Assembly: GCA_903927025.1 (NCBI GenBank)
Contig: CAIYLG010000048.1
Location: forward strand, 1-64,000
DNA length: 64,000 nt
Direction: 5' to 3'
From: an uncultured Armatimonadota bacterium
GTDB lineage: Bacteria; Armatimonadota; Fimbriimonadia; Fimbriimonadales; Fimbriimonadaceae
The notes under the pieces were generated by a model. That model had not been told where the DNA came from. It made no database searches and worked only from the letters and a program-made list of their open reading frames with translations. Position numbers and translations under genes: made by a program. Positions 16,608 through 25,644 of the stretch are shown here, in pieces; positions within the stretch are counted from its first letter, which is position 1; every line of letters begins with the position of its first letter.

Positions 16608-16636
16608 CGGGCTGGGAGGCAGTACCTCCCGGCCCG
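16608..16636 (+). terminator. 12-bp hairpin after nusG, no U-tract
   Basis: A perfect 12-pair stem (one G-T pair) with loop CAGTA lies 25 bases after the nusG stop. The following bases (AACTCCTTAATG) are not T-rich, so it may act as an attenuator or RNA stabiliser rather than a classical terminator. Confidence 0.6.
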
Positions 16637-16673
16637 AACTCCTTAATGTCCTCCGCCTCCGTCCTTACCAACA

Positions 16674-18395
16674 ATGAATTCCGCAGCCGCTCGATGGAAC
16701 ATCTCCACTCGGGACCGTGCCGCCGAGGAGCGACTGCAGCGCGAACTGGGTATCCCTTCCCTGCTTGCGGCACTGCTTGCCCAGCGGGGATATACCGAAC
16801 CCAGCGCGGCCGATCAGTTCCTGAACCCCTCCCTCGACCAGCTCCACTCTCCAAAGCTTCTGCCTGACTACATTGCTGCCCGCGACGCGATCTTGGGCGC
16901 GAGAGAGCGAAAGGATTTGATCTACATCCACGGCGACTACGACGTGGACGGAGTCACGAGCGCCGCCCTCTTCAATCGCTTCCTCGAGGGGATCAAGTGT
17001 GAGGTCAAAACGCACGTTCCCCACCGGATGAAGGAAGGGTACGGCATTCATAAGTCTGCCGTTCAGGCAGCCGCCGCCGCTGGAGCGAAGCTTTTTGTCA
17101 CGTGCGACTGCGGCGTTTCCGCCCACGAGCAGGTTGAACTCGCCAAAGAGGCTGGGATGCAGGTGGTGATTACCGACCATCACTCCATCGGCACTACCCT
17201 GCCCGAGGCATGCGCCGTGGTCAATCCTCATCGAGAAGACTCCGATTATCCGTTTGACGAACTGAGCGGTGCCGGAGTGGTCTTCAAGCTGTGCCAGGGC
17301 CTTTCTGATGAACTCGACATCAAGACGTCGCAGTACCACCGAGCTTTTCTGGACCTAGCCGCTTTGGGCACGATTGCCGACGTGATGCCTTTGATCGGCG
17401 AAAATCGCATCATCGCAAAGTTTGGCCTTCAGTGCCTCGCAGATACGCGCAAACCCGGGCTTAGGGCACTGCTGGAGGCGGCGAACATCTCCGTCGACCC
17501 AGGCAAACCCGTTCGAGCGTCTCAAGTAGGATTCCAGCTTGGGCCGCGCCTCAACGCTGCCGGGCGCATCGATGATGCCGCGATGGCACTCAATCTGCTA
17601 CTGGAAAAGGATCCAGACGCGGCAGGGCTGCTGGCTCGTAAAATCGAAGAAGTCAACTCCAAGCGTCGCGAGGAGCAGCTGCGGGTCATGGAAGAGGCCG
17701 TCTCGCTGGTTTTTGCCCAGGGGCTGGATAAGCGCAACTTGATCATGGTTGCCCACGAAGGGTGGCACGCCGGCATCGTCGGAATCGTCGCTGGACGCCT
17801 CGTTGAGCAGTTCTGCCGACCAACATTCGTTCTCACCGTAGACGCCGCCACAGGGACCGCCAAGGGCTCCGCAAGAACCATTCCAGGATTCAACCTGGCC
17901 GATGCCATACGGGCTTTCCCGGACTTAATGAGCGGCGGAGGGCATGCAATGGCGGCAGGGTGCTCGATGCCTGCAGAAAACGTTCCTTTGGCGCTGGATG
18001 CTTTGGATGCCTACGCAGGGGAGCGCCTCAAGCCAGAAGACTTCGTGCCGTCGATACGCGTGGACATGGAAGTGGATGCCGCTGAAGTGAACATGTCCGC
18101 TGCGGAGTCACTTTCCAAGCTCGAACCATTCGGCTTTGGGAATCCCGAACCAGTCTTCCTCGCTCGGCACATTGGGGTTGCGCAAATCCTGCCGACAAAA
18201 AGCCCCCAGCACGTGCGGTTGACGCTACAGTCTCAGACGGGGTCAACGATGAACGGCATCGCGTTTGGCATCGGCGAGCGGTTCACTCAAGCTGGCTCAG
18301 GGATCCACGCCGATTTGCTTTTCCAGGCCAACGTGGATGAGTGGAAGGGTTCCCGCAACCTCAAGTGGCAGGTTAAGGATTTCCAGCCAAACTAG
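16674..18395 (+). CDS. recJ: Single-stranded-DNA-specific exonuclease RecJ
   Basis: 5'-3' ssDNA exonuclease of the DHH family acting in RecFOR repair, mismatch repair and base-excision repair. 573 residues. Motif I GDYDVDG (87-93), motif II VTCDCG, motif III DHH (168-170), the DHHA1 part with GPRLNAAGR and GSARTIPGFNL, the GGGHAMAAG motif, and a C-terminal OB-like domain (LEPFGFGNPEPVF). All catalytic residues look intact. It overlaps the convergent PDZ gene by four bases. Confidence 0.95.
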   Translation: MNSAAARWNISTRDRAAEERLQRELGIPSLLAALLAQRGYTEPSAADQFLNPSLDQLHSPKLLPDYIAARDAILGARERKDLIYIHGDYDVDGVTSAALFNRFLEGIKCEVKTHVPHRMKEGYGIHKSAVQAAAAAGAKLFVTCDCGVSAHEQVELAKEAGMQVVITDHHSIGTTLPEACAVVNPHREDSDYPFDELSGAGVVFKLCQGLSDELDIKTSQYHRAFLDLAALGTIADVMPLIGENRIIAKFGLQCLADTRKPGLRALLEAANISVDPGKPVRASQVGFQLGPRLNAAGRIDDAAMALNLLLEKDPDAAGLLARKIEEVNSKRREEQLRVMEEAVSLVFAQGLDKRNLIMVAHEGWHAGIVGIVAGRLVEQFCRPTFVLTVDAATGTAKGSARTIPGFNLADAIRAFPDLMSGGGHAMAAGCSMPAENVPLALDALDAYAGERLKPEDFVPSIRVDMEVDAAEVNMSAAESLSKLEPFGFGNPEPVFLARHIGVAQILPTKSPQHVRLTLQSQTGSTMNGIAFGIGERFTQAGSGIHADLLFQANVDEWKGSRNLKWQVKDFQPN

Positions 18396-19546
18396 TCCGA
18401 GCCGCGGCCTGGTGTGATGTCCACGAGAAGGCGTCGCCCGCCATGCTGGACCATCATCGGAATCGACTTCCCTATTTTCTGCTGAAGCATCACCGTCGCG
18501 AACGCCATCTGGTCGGCAATCGTATTGGACGCGACGTTCAGAATCACGTCTCCTGCCCGGAGACCGGAGTGGTCGGCTGGAGATCCTGGAGTGACCTGCT
18601 GAATAAGCGCCCCTCCACCCACTGCGTCCACGCAAAAGACTCCCAGCACCGCAAATTCCGGTCGATGCCCTGGGCTCAAAAATCCGTCCAGCACATGCCT
18701 GACGAAATCCGGGCTCACCGTGTACGCCACGGTCATCTGAAACGGGCCCGCGTTGGAGTACTGCCGGTTTAGACTGTCGAATGACGAACCAAACTTTTGA
18801 TTCGAAGACTGGTTTGAGTTATTGGACTGTGGTGCCTGATTCCCCTGGTAGCCGCCCTGATTGCCACCTTGATAGCCGCCTTGGTTGTTCGCGAATCCTG
18901 CCTGACCCACATTCTGTGTCTGACTCGGTCCGCCCTGTCCCAACGTCGCATTGAGCGAACCGATCAGTTCACCGGACTCTGAGAAGATAAGCGCGCCACC
19001 CACCCATTGTGGGGCAGCCTCAAACCTCATCTCAGTGAGCGGCACAATTCGTCTCGACGGATTCAGAACTCCCAAACGGTGTCTGGAGCCAAAGCTCATC
19101 CGAATCGGCCCGGTAGGCAGAGCCGCGATTAGCTGACCGGCGATCTCCTCACCAGCAACCGGGGCATGAAACGGGTGTACGCTTCCCGCAAGCCAATCAT
19201 TAGTCTTGAGGAGCACCAGCATCGTCGCACGATCCTGGCTGACCAAGCTGAATGAAATCGTCTTGCCCGAGGCGGTGGTTCCAGAGATAGGACCTGTCGT
19301 GAGGCTTGAGGAGTGGGCGACGAAGTAGCCCGAGTCATCAATGAGGGCTGCCACACCGGTCTGGCGTCCAGCCGACTCAAGCGTGACGATTCCCGGCCGA
19401 ATAGAATTCCAAACCGCCATTTCGCGGGTCGGCATTCTTGCCGCCTGAAAGTCCTCACGAACCGAGGCGAGGGTTAAGCTAGCCGCCAACCAATACATTG
19501 CTGGAGCTGCCAACCTCCGTGGCTCGACAGGCTCCCGTCTGATCAT
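18392..19546 (-). CDS. HtrA-like protein with degenerate protease domain and PDZ domain
   Basis: 384 residues from ATG 19546, which has AGGATAAGG upstream. An N-terminal hydrophobic segment (18-30) suggests export. Residues 45-200 follow the trypsin-like S1C outline (VWNSIRPGIVTLE, GVAALIDDSGYFVAHSS, WVGGALIFSESGELIGSLN). Where the catalytic GNSGGP should be, the protein has WVGGAL, so the nucleophilic Ser is missing. A Gly/Asn/Gln-rich linker (203-250) precedes a PDZ domain (about 300-380, with SPADHSGLRAGDVILNV). Third gene of the ECF sigma operon. It is likely an envelope-stress sensor or adaptor rather than a protease. Confidence 0.72.
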   Translation of the reverse strand: MIRREPVEPRRLAAPAMYWLAASLTLASVREDFQAARMPTREMAVWNSIRPGIVTLESAGRQTGVAALIDDSGYFVAHSSSLTTGPISGTTASGKTISFSLVSQDRATMLVLLKTNDWLAGSVHPFHAPVAGEEIAGQLIAALPTGPIRMSFGSRHRLGVLNPSRRIVPLTEMRFEAAPQWVGGALIFSESGELIGSLNATLGQGGPSQTQNVGQAGFANNQGGYQGGNQGGYQGNQAPQSNNSNQSSNQKFGSSFDSLNRQYSNAGPFQMTVAYTVSPDFVRHVLDGFLSPGHRPEFAVLGVFCVDAVGGGALIQQVTPGSPADHSGLRAGDVILNVASNTIADQMAFATVMLQQKIGKSIPMMVQHGGRRLLVDITPGRGSD

Positions 19547-20258
19547 CCTTATCCTGGTCGATCAAGATGATCGGCTCAGCGGATGCAGGCTTGGGAGAGT
19601 TGTTGGATGCGGTCAAAGTTGCGAGATTGCCATCGGTTACCGGCAGCGCAGCGAGATTCGGCCCAGTAGGACGTGAACCCAGATCGGGATCGACAGCGGC
19701 ATCATCCTCGCCAGAAACGAGGTTGCTGGCCGAAATTCGGGGATCGACCTCATCCGGATCAACGCTCGTCGAGCTCTCTACGGCAGAATGGCCGTGGCCA
19801 AGGTTGCTTGCAGTTAGCCCTGCAGATTTGGCGGAGACACCAGATGCCGAGGAATTTGGCGGCAGAATCGAGCTGCCAAGCGAATAGCCTTTGGGTGCGT
19901 TGACAACAATATTTGTCGGCCCAGATCGCCGGTGAAGCATCTGCACTGAGAACATCAGGACAAAACCCATTGCGGAAGCCGTTGCCGGCATCCAAAGCCA
20001 GTTTCGGTTGTTTCGAACGCGAGTTGGGACCGGCTTGAGACCCTGCGTTAATATGGCGTCTCTGAGCCTATCCTTGGAAAATTGGTCTTCAGGAATCTCG
20101 GCAAGGCTCTTGAGGCCGTCTCGCATATCAGCGTAGGCCTGCACAACCGCTTCTGCCTTTCGATCTCCTGCGACCTTTTGTCGCAGCTTCTCTGCCTCTT
20201 GAGGATTCATATCCCCAAAAGCTAGGCGTGCCGCTTCGTCTTCTAATTTCCGTCTCAT
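19479..20258 (-). CDS. Anti-sigma-factor-like membrane protein
   Basis: 259 residues from ATG 20258, which overlaps the sigma-gene stop as ATGA. A cytoplasmic N-terminal helical part (RRKLEDEAARLAFGDMNPQE ...) is followed by one TM (WMPATASAMGFVLMFSVQML) and a long, low-complexity Ser/Asp-rich periplasmic tail. There is no zinc-binding HxxxCxxC, so it is not a classical ZAS protein. Its place between an ECF sigma gene and a PDZ gene makes a sigma-inhibiting role likely. The 3' end overlaps the PDZ gene by 68 bases. Confidence 0.65.
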   Translation of the reverse strand: MRRKLEDEAARLAFGDMNPQEAEKLRQKVAGDRKAEAVVQAYADMRDGLKSLAEIPEDQFSKDRLRDAILTQGLKPVPTRVRNNRNWLWMPATASAMGFVLMFSVQMLHRRSGPTNIVVNAPKGYSLGSSILPPNSSASGVSAKSAGLTASNLGHGHSAVESSTSVDPDEVDPRISASNLVSGEDDAAVDPDLGSRPTGPNLAALPVTDGNLATLTASNNSPKPASAEPIILIDQDKDDQTGACRATEVGSSSNVLVGG

Positions 20259-20860
20259 GATCTGTCCTCCCCAAGAAATGGGGAAATTCGGTCTCTCAGA
20301 GCCCTTCTTGCCCGCAGGACTCGAAGTTTGGCTCCTCCGACTGTGCATCCCAGGATGGATGCGATTTCTGGATACTCTCTCTCTTCAATATCTCTCAGTA
20401 CGATCACCGAACGATGGTGGATCGGCAGAGCGTTGAGCGCCTTTCGCAGCACGATCTTTCGGCGATCTGCCTCAAGATTATGCACGGGGTCCTCAATATC
20501 TCCCGATGTCATCCAATCCAGGGCTCCCGCCGCTTCCTGCTGCTCTAGAGCCGTCCTTCTCTGGGACATTCTTGCCTGGTCGGTGCACAGGTTAGTCACA
20601 ATTCGAAGGAGCCATGTCGTGAACTTTGCCTCATCGCGGTAGCGATGTAGGTTTTGATACGCTCGAACGAACGCCTCCTGCACCACATCTTCGGCATCAT
20701 CTCGCCGCGATGTCATTTGATAGGCAAAACGATACACGAGGGTCCTATGCCGATCGAACAGTTGCTCGAAGGCATGGAAGTCTCCATCGCGGGCTTTCTT
20801 GACCAGCGCAACGTCTGTATCCATCTCTACGCGTCCGCTTAAGGACGCATCGTAACCCAT
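20255..20860 (-). CDS. ECF-type RNA polymerase sigma factor (RpoE/SigW-like)
   Basis: About 201 residues from ATG 20860; GTG 20878 and ATG 20824 are alternatives. Region 2 has FEQLFDRHRTLVYRFAYQMT, DAEDVVQEAFVRAYQNLHRY and FTTWLLRIVTNLCTDQ. Region 4 has ALPIHHRSVIVLRDIEEREY, EIASILGC and GGAKLRVLRARRALRD. These are textbook ECF sequences for -10 and -35 recognition. It heads the sigma / anti-sigma / PDZ operon, which suggests autoregulation by an envelope signal, though no matching promoter was identified. Confidence 0.93.
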   Translation of the reverse strand: MGYDASLSGRVEMDTDVALVKKARDGDFHAFEQLFDRHRTLVYRFAYQMTSRRDDAEDVVQEAFVRAYQNLHRYRDEAKFTTWLLRIVTNLCTDQARMSQRRTALEQQEAAGALDWMTSGDIEDPVHNLEADRRKIVLRKALNALPIHHRSVIVLRDIEEREYPEIASILGCTVGGAKLRVLRARRALRDRISPFLGEDRS

Positions 20861-20999
20861 GTATGTGCTTTCTACCACGAGAGTTGACCTTTGATTGCGT
20901 ACACTCTCAATATCCGACGCGTATCTTGCGTTGCCGTTACTTCAGAATTAACGAGCCCGAAGCTTTTTCCCATTTTTCAGACTCCGGTGCTTTTGCCGT

Positions 21000-22073
21000 A
21001 TGCCACTGATTGATCCCTTCAATAGGAATATCGACTATCTGAGAATCTCGGTCACTGACCGATGCAATTTCAGATGCGTCTATTGCATGCCGCAAGAGGG
21101 TTTCCCCGTTGCGGAAAAGTCTGAACTCTTGACTGCGGATGAATTCATCCGGCTGGCCACGATAGCTGTCGACCTCGGGATCACCAAGATTCGCCTCACT
21201 GGCGGAGAACCGTTGGTCAGAAAGGACTTGGAAGTCATTGTCGGCGCGATTGCCAAGCTGCCGGGCCTAACCGATCTCAGCCTCACTACCAACGGCTATA
21301 TCCTCGACGAGAAGGCTGAGGGACTGGCAAGGGCAGGGTTGACACGGATCAATATCAGCCTGGACACGCTTCGCCCGGACAAATTCAAGGAGATCGCGCG
21401 TGGGGGAGATCTCCCTAGAGTCCTCGCCGGGATTCGGGCAGCATCTGACCACGGAATTGGCCCGATCAAGATTAACTGCGTCGCGATGAAGGGTCTCAAC
21501 GATGACGAGGCAGCGGATTTTGCCGCCTGGACCAAAGACGAGGATATCCATTTTCGCTTCATCGAGCTCATGCCGATTCGATGGAATCTCGACGAGACGT
21601 CCGGCTTCGATTCCCTATCGGCTCACGGCGGCAACGGCCTCATCCAGCTCCGCCAGACCCAGGGCAGCATGCTCAGCGATGCTCAGATGCGTCGAATGTA
21701 TATTTCAGCTGAAGAGCTTAGAAACCGCATTGAATCCGTACACGGCCCGATGGAACCTGCGATGGTGAAGACCAATGGTCCTGCGCGGACGTTCCGGATC
21801 CCGGGTGCAAAGGGCACCGTGGGCTTCATCAGTCAGATTTCCAGTGACCTGTGCGCTCAGTGCAATCGTATTCGACTGACTTCAGATGGCTTCTTGAGGC
21901 CGTGCCTTATGTCAGACGGTGAGCTTGACCTAAAGTCGGTCATGCGCGGCGGAGCATCCGACGAAGAGCTGGCCGCGCTGATCCGCCACGTGGTCGATCA
22001 CAAGCCGGAACGTCACTATCTGGCCCAAGGACAAAAGGTTACCGGTCGCGGCATGAGCCAGATTGGCGGCTAA
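21000..22073 (+). CDS. moaA: GTP 3',8-cyclase MoaA
   Basis: Radical-SAM enzyme that turns GTP into 3',8-cyclo-GTP, the first step of molybdenum cofactor synthesis. 357 residues. N-terminal 4Fe-4S motif CNFRCVYC (22-29), RLTGGEPLVR, LTTNGYIL, and the C-terminal second cluster (CAQCNRIRLTSDG with a Cys after LRP). It ends in GG, which is needed for MoaA activity. A ~30-residue insert (about 195-230, Gly/Gln/Ser-rich) sits after the FIELMPI strand and is not usual. Overlaps the convergent HD-GYP gene by four bases. No other moa gene is in the window. Confidence 0.93.
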   Translation: MPLIDPFNRNIDYLRISVTDRCNFRCVYCMPQEGFPVAEKSELLTADEFIRLATIAVDLGITKIRLTGGEPLVRKDLEVIVGAIAKLPGLTDLSLTTNGYILDEKAEGLARAGLTRINISLDTLRPDKFKEIARGGDLPRVLAGIRAASDHGIGPIKINCVAMKGLNDDEAADFAAWTKDEDIHFRFIELMPIRWNLDETSGFDSLSAHGGNGLIQLRQTQGSMLSDAQMRRMYISAEELRNRIESVHGPMEPAMVKTNGPARTFRIPGAKGTVGFISQISSDLCAQCNRIRLTSDGFLRPCLMSDGELDLKSVMRGGASDEELAALIRHVVDHKPERHYLAQGQKVTGRGMSQIGG

Positions 22074-23434
22074 GCGACGAAAAAGACCTTTGAGCTCGCA
22101 ACTCGTTTGAGGGCGCGAACGCATTCCGGATCAATCGCACCGTTCGCCTCCTCTTCCATGATCGAATAGACCCGATCAAGAGGCATTGCGGAGCGGTAGG
22201 GTCGTTCTGCAGAGAGGGCGTCAAATATATCCGCGACAGCAAGGATCCTCATGTCGAGGTCGATGTCAGCGGCACTCAAGCCGCGCCAATACCCACAGCC
22301 ATTCAGCTTTTCGTGATGGGCGCTGGCAATCTCGGCAATACGCTCAAAACCGCGAATCCTGCCCAAAATTTCGTAGCTGAAGCGTGGGTGTTGCCGGACT
22401 GCATCGAACTCCTCTGCGGTGAGACGCCCGGGCTTGTCCAGGATCGCGTTGGAGATGCCCAACTTTCCGATATCGTGGAGGAGCGAGGCTCTACGGAGCG
22501 TATTCAGCCTCTCAGAATCAAAACCAAAGTCTTGGGCAATCTGCACGGCGTACTCCGTCACTCTTGAGGAGTGGCTGCCCGTGAAGTCCGACTTCGCGTC
22601 GATAATCTCCGAAAACGCCACACAGATCGCATCGATGTCAGCCGGGGCTGCCACGTCAAGCGCCTCGTCATCCCAAAGATGGATTTCGTTTCCGTCCAAG
22701 TGGCTGGAATGCATGGACCACAGGTCATGATCGCGCTCCATGGTGGCCATCACCTTGACCAATTCAGGTTCAAACCATTTGCCAGATCGAAGCCGAATCA
22801 TGCTGAAGGCCGCCTCTGGCGAAAAGGTGCTGGCAAACACCTCCATCGTCTGACAAACGTTGATAATGCGGGCGTAGCGGCTGATCTGCTCACCTTTCAG
22901 GTGATCTGCCGCCCCCTTGCCATCCCAATGCTCGTCGACCTGACGGACCGCCTCCGAAACAGCATTCCCGAGGCCAAGCATCGTGGCAATTTGAGCACCG
23001 CGTGAGCACCGGGCTCGAGTCAGATCGTTCATCGTGGCTTCGGGTGTCCCTATAGCGGCCGCCATGCGGCGGAGCTTCCCTACCACCGAGCCACCCGGTT
23101 CCATATTCACATAGGCAAACTTGACGGATTCCAGGGTGTTGGACCAGTCAATCAACTTGACGCGATGTTTGGTGATGAGGTCATCTCCCCCGAACATCTG
23201 ATGAATCCGCGCAGAGTTGTCGCTGCATCCGGAGTCCTTGAGGAGGCAGGCGTAAAGCAGATCCTTCTTCTCATCATCGCTAAAGCCAAGAACTGTGGCG
23301 AGGCGCATGGCGAGAAACGCGGTTCGCGTGGCATGTCCGCGGGGCTGCCCCTCAACCATGTCCAGGGCATGGCTCAACGAGGACAGGATGTGTGCCATCG
23401 TCGGCATTTGCAGGACGGCTGAACTCTCTTCCAT
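22070..23434 (-). CDS. Tandem HD / HD-GYP domain protein, likely c-di-GMP related
   Basis: 454 residues. The N-terminal half is a degenerate HD-GYP domain: the HD pair is replaced (LLKDSG, 65-69) but EHWDGKG (168-174) remains. The C-terminal half (270-454) keeps HDIGK (320-324), HHEKLNGCGYW (373-383) and VADIFDALSAERPYR. The name-giving GYP is GYW here. HD-GYP proteins hydrolyse c-di-GMP using a bi- or trinuclear metal site whose ligands seem present. No TM segment. AGGGG lies six bases before the ATG. Confidence 0.85.
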   Translation of the reverse strand: MEESSAVLQMPTMAHILSSLSHALDMVEGQPRGHATRTAFLAMRLATVLGFSDDEKKDLLYACLLKDSGCSDNSARIHQMFGGDDLITKHRVKLIDWSNTLESVKFAYVNMEPGGSVVGKLRRMAAAIGTPEATMNDLTRARCSRGAQIATMLGLGNAVSEAVRQVDEHWDGKGAADHLKGEQISRYARIINVCQTMEVFASTFSPEAAFSMIRLRSGKWFEPELVKVMATMERDHDLWSMHSSHLDGNEIHLWDDEALDVAAPADIDAICVAFSEIIDAKSDFTGSHSSRVTEYAVQIAQDFGFDSERLNTLRRASLLHDIGKLGISNAILDKPGRLTAEEFDAVRQHPRFSYEILGRIRGFERIAEIASAHHEKLNGCGYWRGLSAADIDLDMRILAVADIFDALSAERPYRSAMPLDRVYSIMEEEANGAIDPECVRALKRVASSKVFFVA

Positions 23435-23556
23435 GGGTACCCCTCTATTGTCGGCTCAACCTGTTAAATTCGTCAGTGCCATTTTCGGGTGACACAAGAA
23501 TTCCCGAAGACCACCAAGGCGTTGGTTGGAAGCGACGCATTGGGGCCAGGACAGTT

Positions 23557-24012
23557 CTAAACCGGTGCGTCAACGTCGACAATCACGGTGACCGGCCCGT
23601 CGTTTTCAATCGTCACGAGCATATCGGCGCCAAACACCCCGGTAGGGACTTTGAATCCCTGCGCCCGGAGGTGAATCACGAAACGATCAAACATCAGGGA
23701 TCCGTGAACAAACGACGCGCTCTCGACAAAGCTCGGACGGCGACTCTTCTTGGTCTCGCCATACACGGTGAAATTGGAGACAGCCAAGGCGTCTGTCCCG
23801 GGCACATCCAGCATGGACAGGTTCATCTTTCCATCGCTGTCATTGAAAATCCGCAGGTTGGCGAGCTTCTGAGCGAGTTTCAGTGCCTCGGCCTCGGTAT
23901 CGTTTTTGTGAATTCCCACCAGAAGCGCCAGCCCTGGCCCGATCTTTCCAACGTGATCGGAATCACGATCCACAACAGTGGCGCTCAGAACCCTTTGAAC
24001 AATTGCCCGCAT
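23557..24012 (-). CDS. dtd: D-aminoacyl-tRNA deacylase Dtd
   Basis: Removes D-amino acids mischarged onto tRNA. 151 residues, normal length. MRAIVQRVLSATV opens the fold, GKIGPGLALLVGI and ALAVSNFTVYG follow, and the cross-subunit GPVT motif (about 138-141) is present. The usual SQFTLYG motif reads SNFTVYG. It starts four bases after ftsA, so it is probably the last gene of the dcw transcript. A weak hairpin (23511-23529) lies downstream. Confidence 0.93.
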   Translation of the reverse strand: MRAIVQRVLSATVVDRDSDHVGKIGPGLALLVGIHKNDTEAEALKLAQKLANLRIFNDSDGKMNLSMLDVPGTDALAVSNFTVYGETKKSRRPSFVESASFVHGSLMFDRFVIHLRAQGFKVPTGVFGADMLVTIENDGPVTVIVDVDAPV

Positions 24013-24016
24013 CCGG

Positions 24017-25228
24017 CTACCGACTCAGCATCGAGAAAAGCGTTTTGACGCGATCTCGCCACGGGACGATTCCGTCTGCCGGTGAAAACTCATCAAAGCA
24101 TTGCAGTGCGAAGCTGGCGAGGCCAACCGAAGTGGCCATTCCCACTGGATGTCCAAGCTTTGTGCCGAGAGTCGGCTCCCCGACCCGCACGCGGTATCTC
24201 GGAAGGGTTGCTTCAAAAATCTGACCGGCAAACTTTATGGCACTACCGCCGCCAGTCAGCACAATGCCACCTGGGAGAACGGTGCCTAGGGTGCTGTCCT
24301 CAAGCTTTTTGCCGACAAGTGACGCGATTTCGCGCATCCGGCTTTCGATAATCTCACAGAGGACTCGACGCTGCATCGGCCTTGCCACTGGCTGGCCAAG
24401 CTGGATAACTTCGACGCTTTCCTTTTCGTCAATTCGCTCTGCCAAGGCGGCACCCGATGCCAGTTTGAGACGCTCCGCCTCTTCAGGGGACGTTTTCAGC
24501 AACTGACTGAGATCGCTCGTCACATTACTTCCTCCCACTGGAATGCAGGCGCTGAAAGCGATGGAGCCGTTTACGAAGATAGCGATGTCGGTGGTGCTGC
24601 CGCCAATATCCACCACGGCTGTGCCAAGCTGCATTTCTTCGGGAGTCAGCACGCCAATACCGGAGGCCAGCGATTGGATGACCATCTGCTCCACCTTCCA
24701 TCCCGCTTCGTTCACGGCTTCCTCAACGTTCTGGAGGGACGTAATCGCTCCGGTGGCGATGTAGCTGAGAACCTCGAGTTTGGTGCCGCTCATCCCGACT
24801 GGCTGCCGGATATTGCGCTGGCCATCCACGCGAAACTCGCGGGGGAGGCACTGGATTTGCTCGCGATCCTGATCGATCATCACGGATCGGCTGTGGTTAA
24901 TCACCTCAAGCACATCCTGGTGGGTCAGCTTTCGGCCAGCAGGAATAATCGGCCGCAGACCTTGGGAGTTGATTCCCTCGATGTGGGCTCCGGTGATACC
25001 GATTACGAGAGACTCAATATCCTCTTCGAGGTCTTGCTGTACCTTTTGAACGGCTTCTCGGATAGCTCGAGAGACTTCGGGCATGTCCGCCACCTGACCT
25101 CGCCTCATTCCGCGACACGGAACCGAAGCAAAGCCATCAATGGCCATTCCCTCACCATCTGAGGAGGCTACAAGACAGGTGACCTTGGTTGAACCGAGGT
25201 CTAAAACTGCAATGGATTCGTTATTCAT
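24017..25228 (-). CDS. ftsA: Cell division protein FtsA
   Basis: Actin-like protein that tethers FtsZ filaments to the membrane and signals to FtsW/FtsI. 403 residues: phosphate-1 LDLGSTKVTCLV, 1C domain (VIGITGAHIEGINSQG), phosphate-2 AVVDIGGSTTDIAIF, adenosine loop IVLTGGGSAI, and a C-terminal amphipathic helix (WRDRVKTLFSMLSR) for membrane targeting. It overlaps sbp (ATGA). The next gene is dtd rather than ftsZ, an unusual end for a dcw operon. Confidence 0.95.
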   Translation of the reverse strand: MNNESIAVLDLGSTKVTCLVASSDGEGMAIDGFASVPCRGMRRGQVADMPEVSRAIREAVQKVQQDLEEDIESLVIGITGAHIEGINSQGLRPIIPAGRKLTHQDVLEVINHSRSVMIDQDREQIQCLPREFRVDGQRNIRQPVGMSGTKLEVLSYIATGAITSLQNVEEAVNEAGWKVEQMVIQSLASGIGVLTPEEMQLGTAVVDIGGSTTDIAIFVNGSIAFSACIPVGGSNVTSDLSQLLKTSPEEAERLKLASGAALAERIDEKESVEVIQLGQPVARPMQRRVLCEIIESRMREIASLVGKKLEDSTLGTVLPGGIVLTGGGSAIKFAGQIFEATLPRYRVRVGEPTLGTKLGHPVGMATSVGLASFALQCFDEFSPADGIVPWRDRVKTLFSMLSR

Positions 25229-25644
25229 GGATTAGGCTCAGGTTGTGCTGACGCGACCGCCTGAGTCTGAGCCTGCACTTGTAGCCGCCGTCTATCGCGA
25301 GCGTCCTGGAATTTTGTAAGACCATACCGCCGAATGAGGCTCAAGTTAGTAAATATTCTTGCGCCAAGTACCAGCGCGACGGCGAGAAAGAGGTTGATGT
25401 AGATCTGTTCGCCGAACCAAGCGATGAACGAGGCGATCACTACATTGGAGACGAAGCCGGTGATGAACACCTCTCTCCGGAACTTGTCCTCAAGTCCGGC
25501 CCGGATTCCTCCACAAACGGTATCAAACCCCGCAAGACACGCAACTGCCAAGTACTGCCCATAAACGCCTGGAACGGCAGGCAGGTGGATCGCCAACGCA
25601 ATAAAGGCTCCCAGCAACAGTGCTACGAATGGGATCAGGATCAC
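25225..25644 (-). CDS. sbp: Small basic membrane protein Sbp (DUF1290)
   Basis: 139 residues with three hydrophobic segments (ILIPFVALLLGAFIALAIHL; the GQYLAVACLAGFDTVCGGIR region; VVIASFIAWFGEQIYINLFLAVALVLGARIF). The pattern YLAVACLAGFDTVCGGIRA is typical of DUF1290. Its partner DUF881 gene lies immediately upstream, as in Bacillus. Role in division unclear. The tail is Gln/Ala-rich and cytoplasmic. Confidence 0.88.
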   Translation of the reverse strand: MILIPFVALLLGAFIALAIHLPAVPGVYGQYLAVACLAGFDTVCGGIRAGLEDKFRREVFITGFVSNVVIASFIAWFGEQIYINLFLAVALVLGARIFTNLSLIRRYGLTKFQDARDRRRLQVQAQTQAVASAQPEPNP

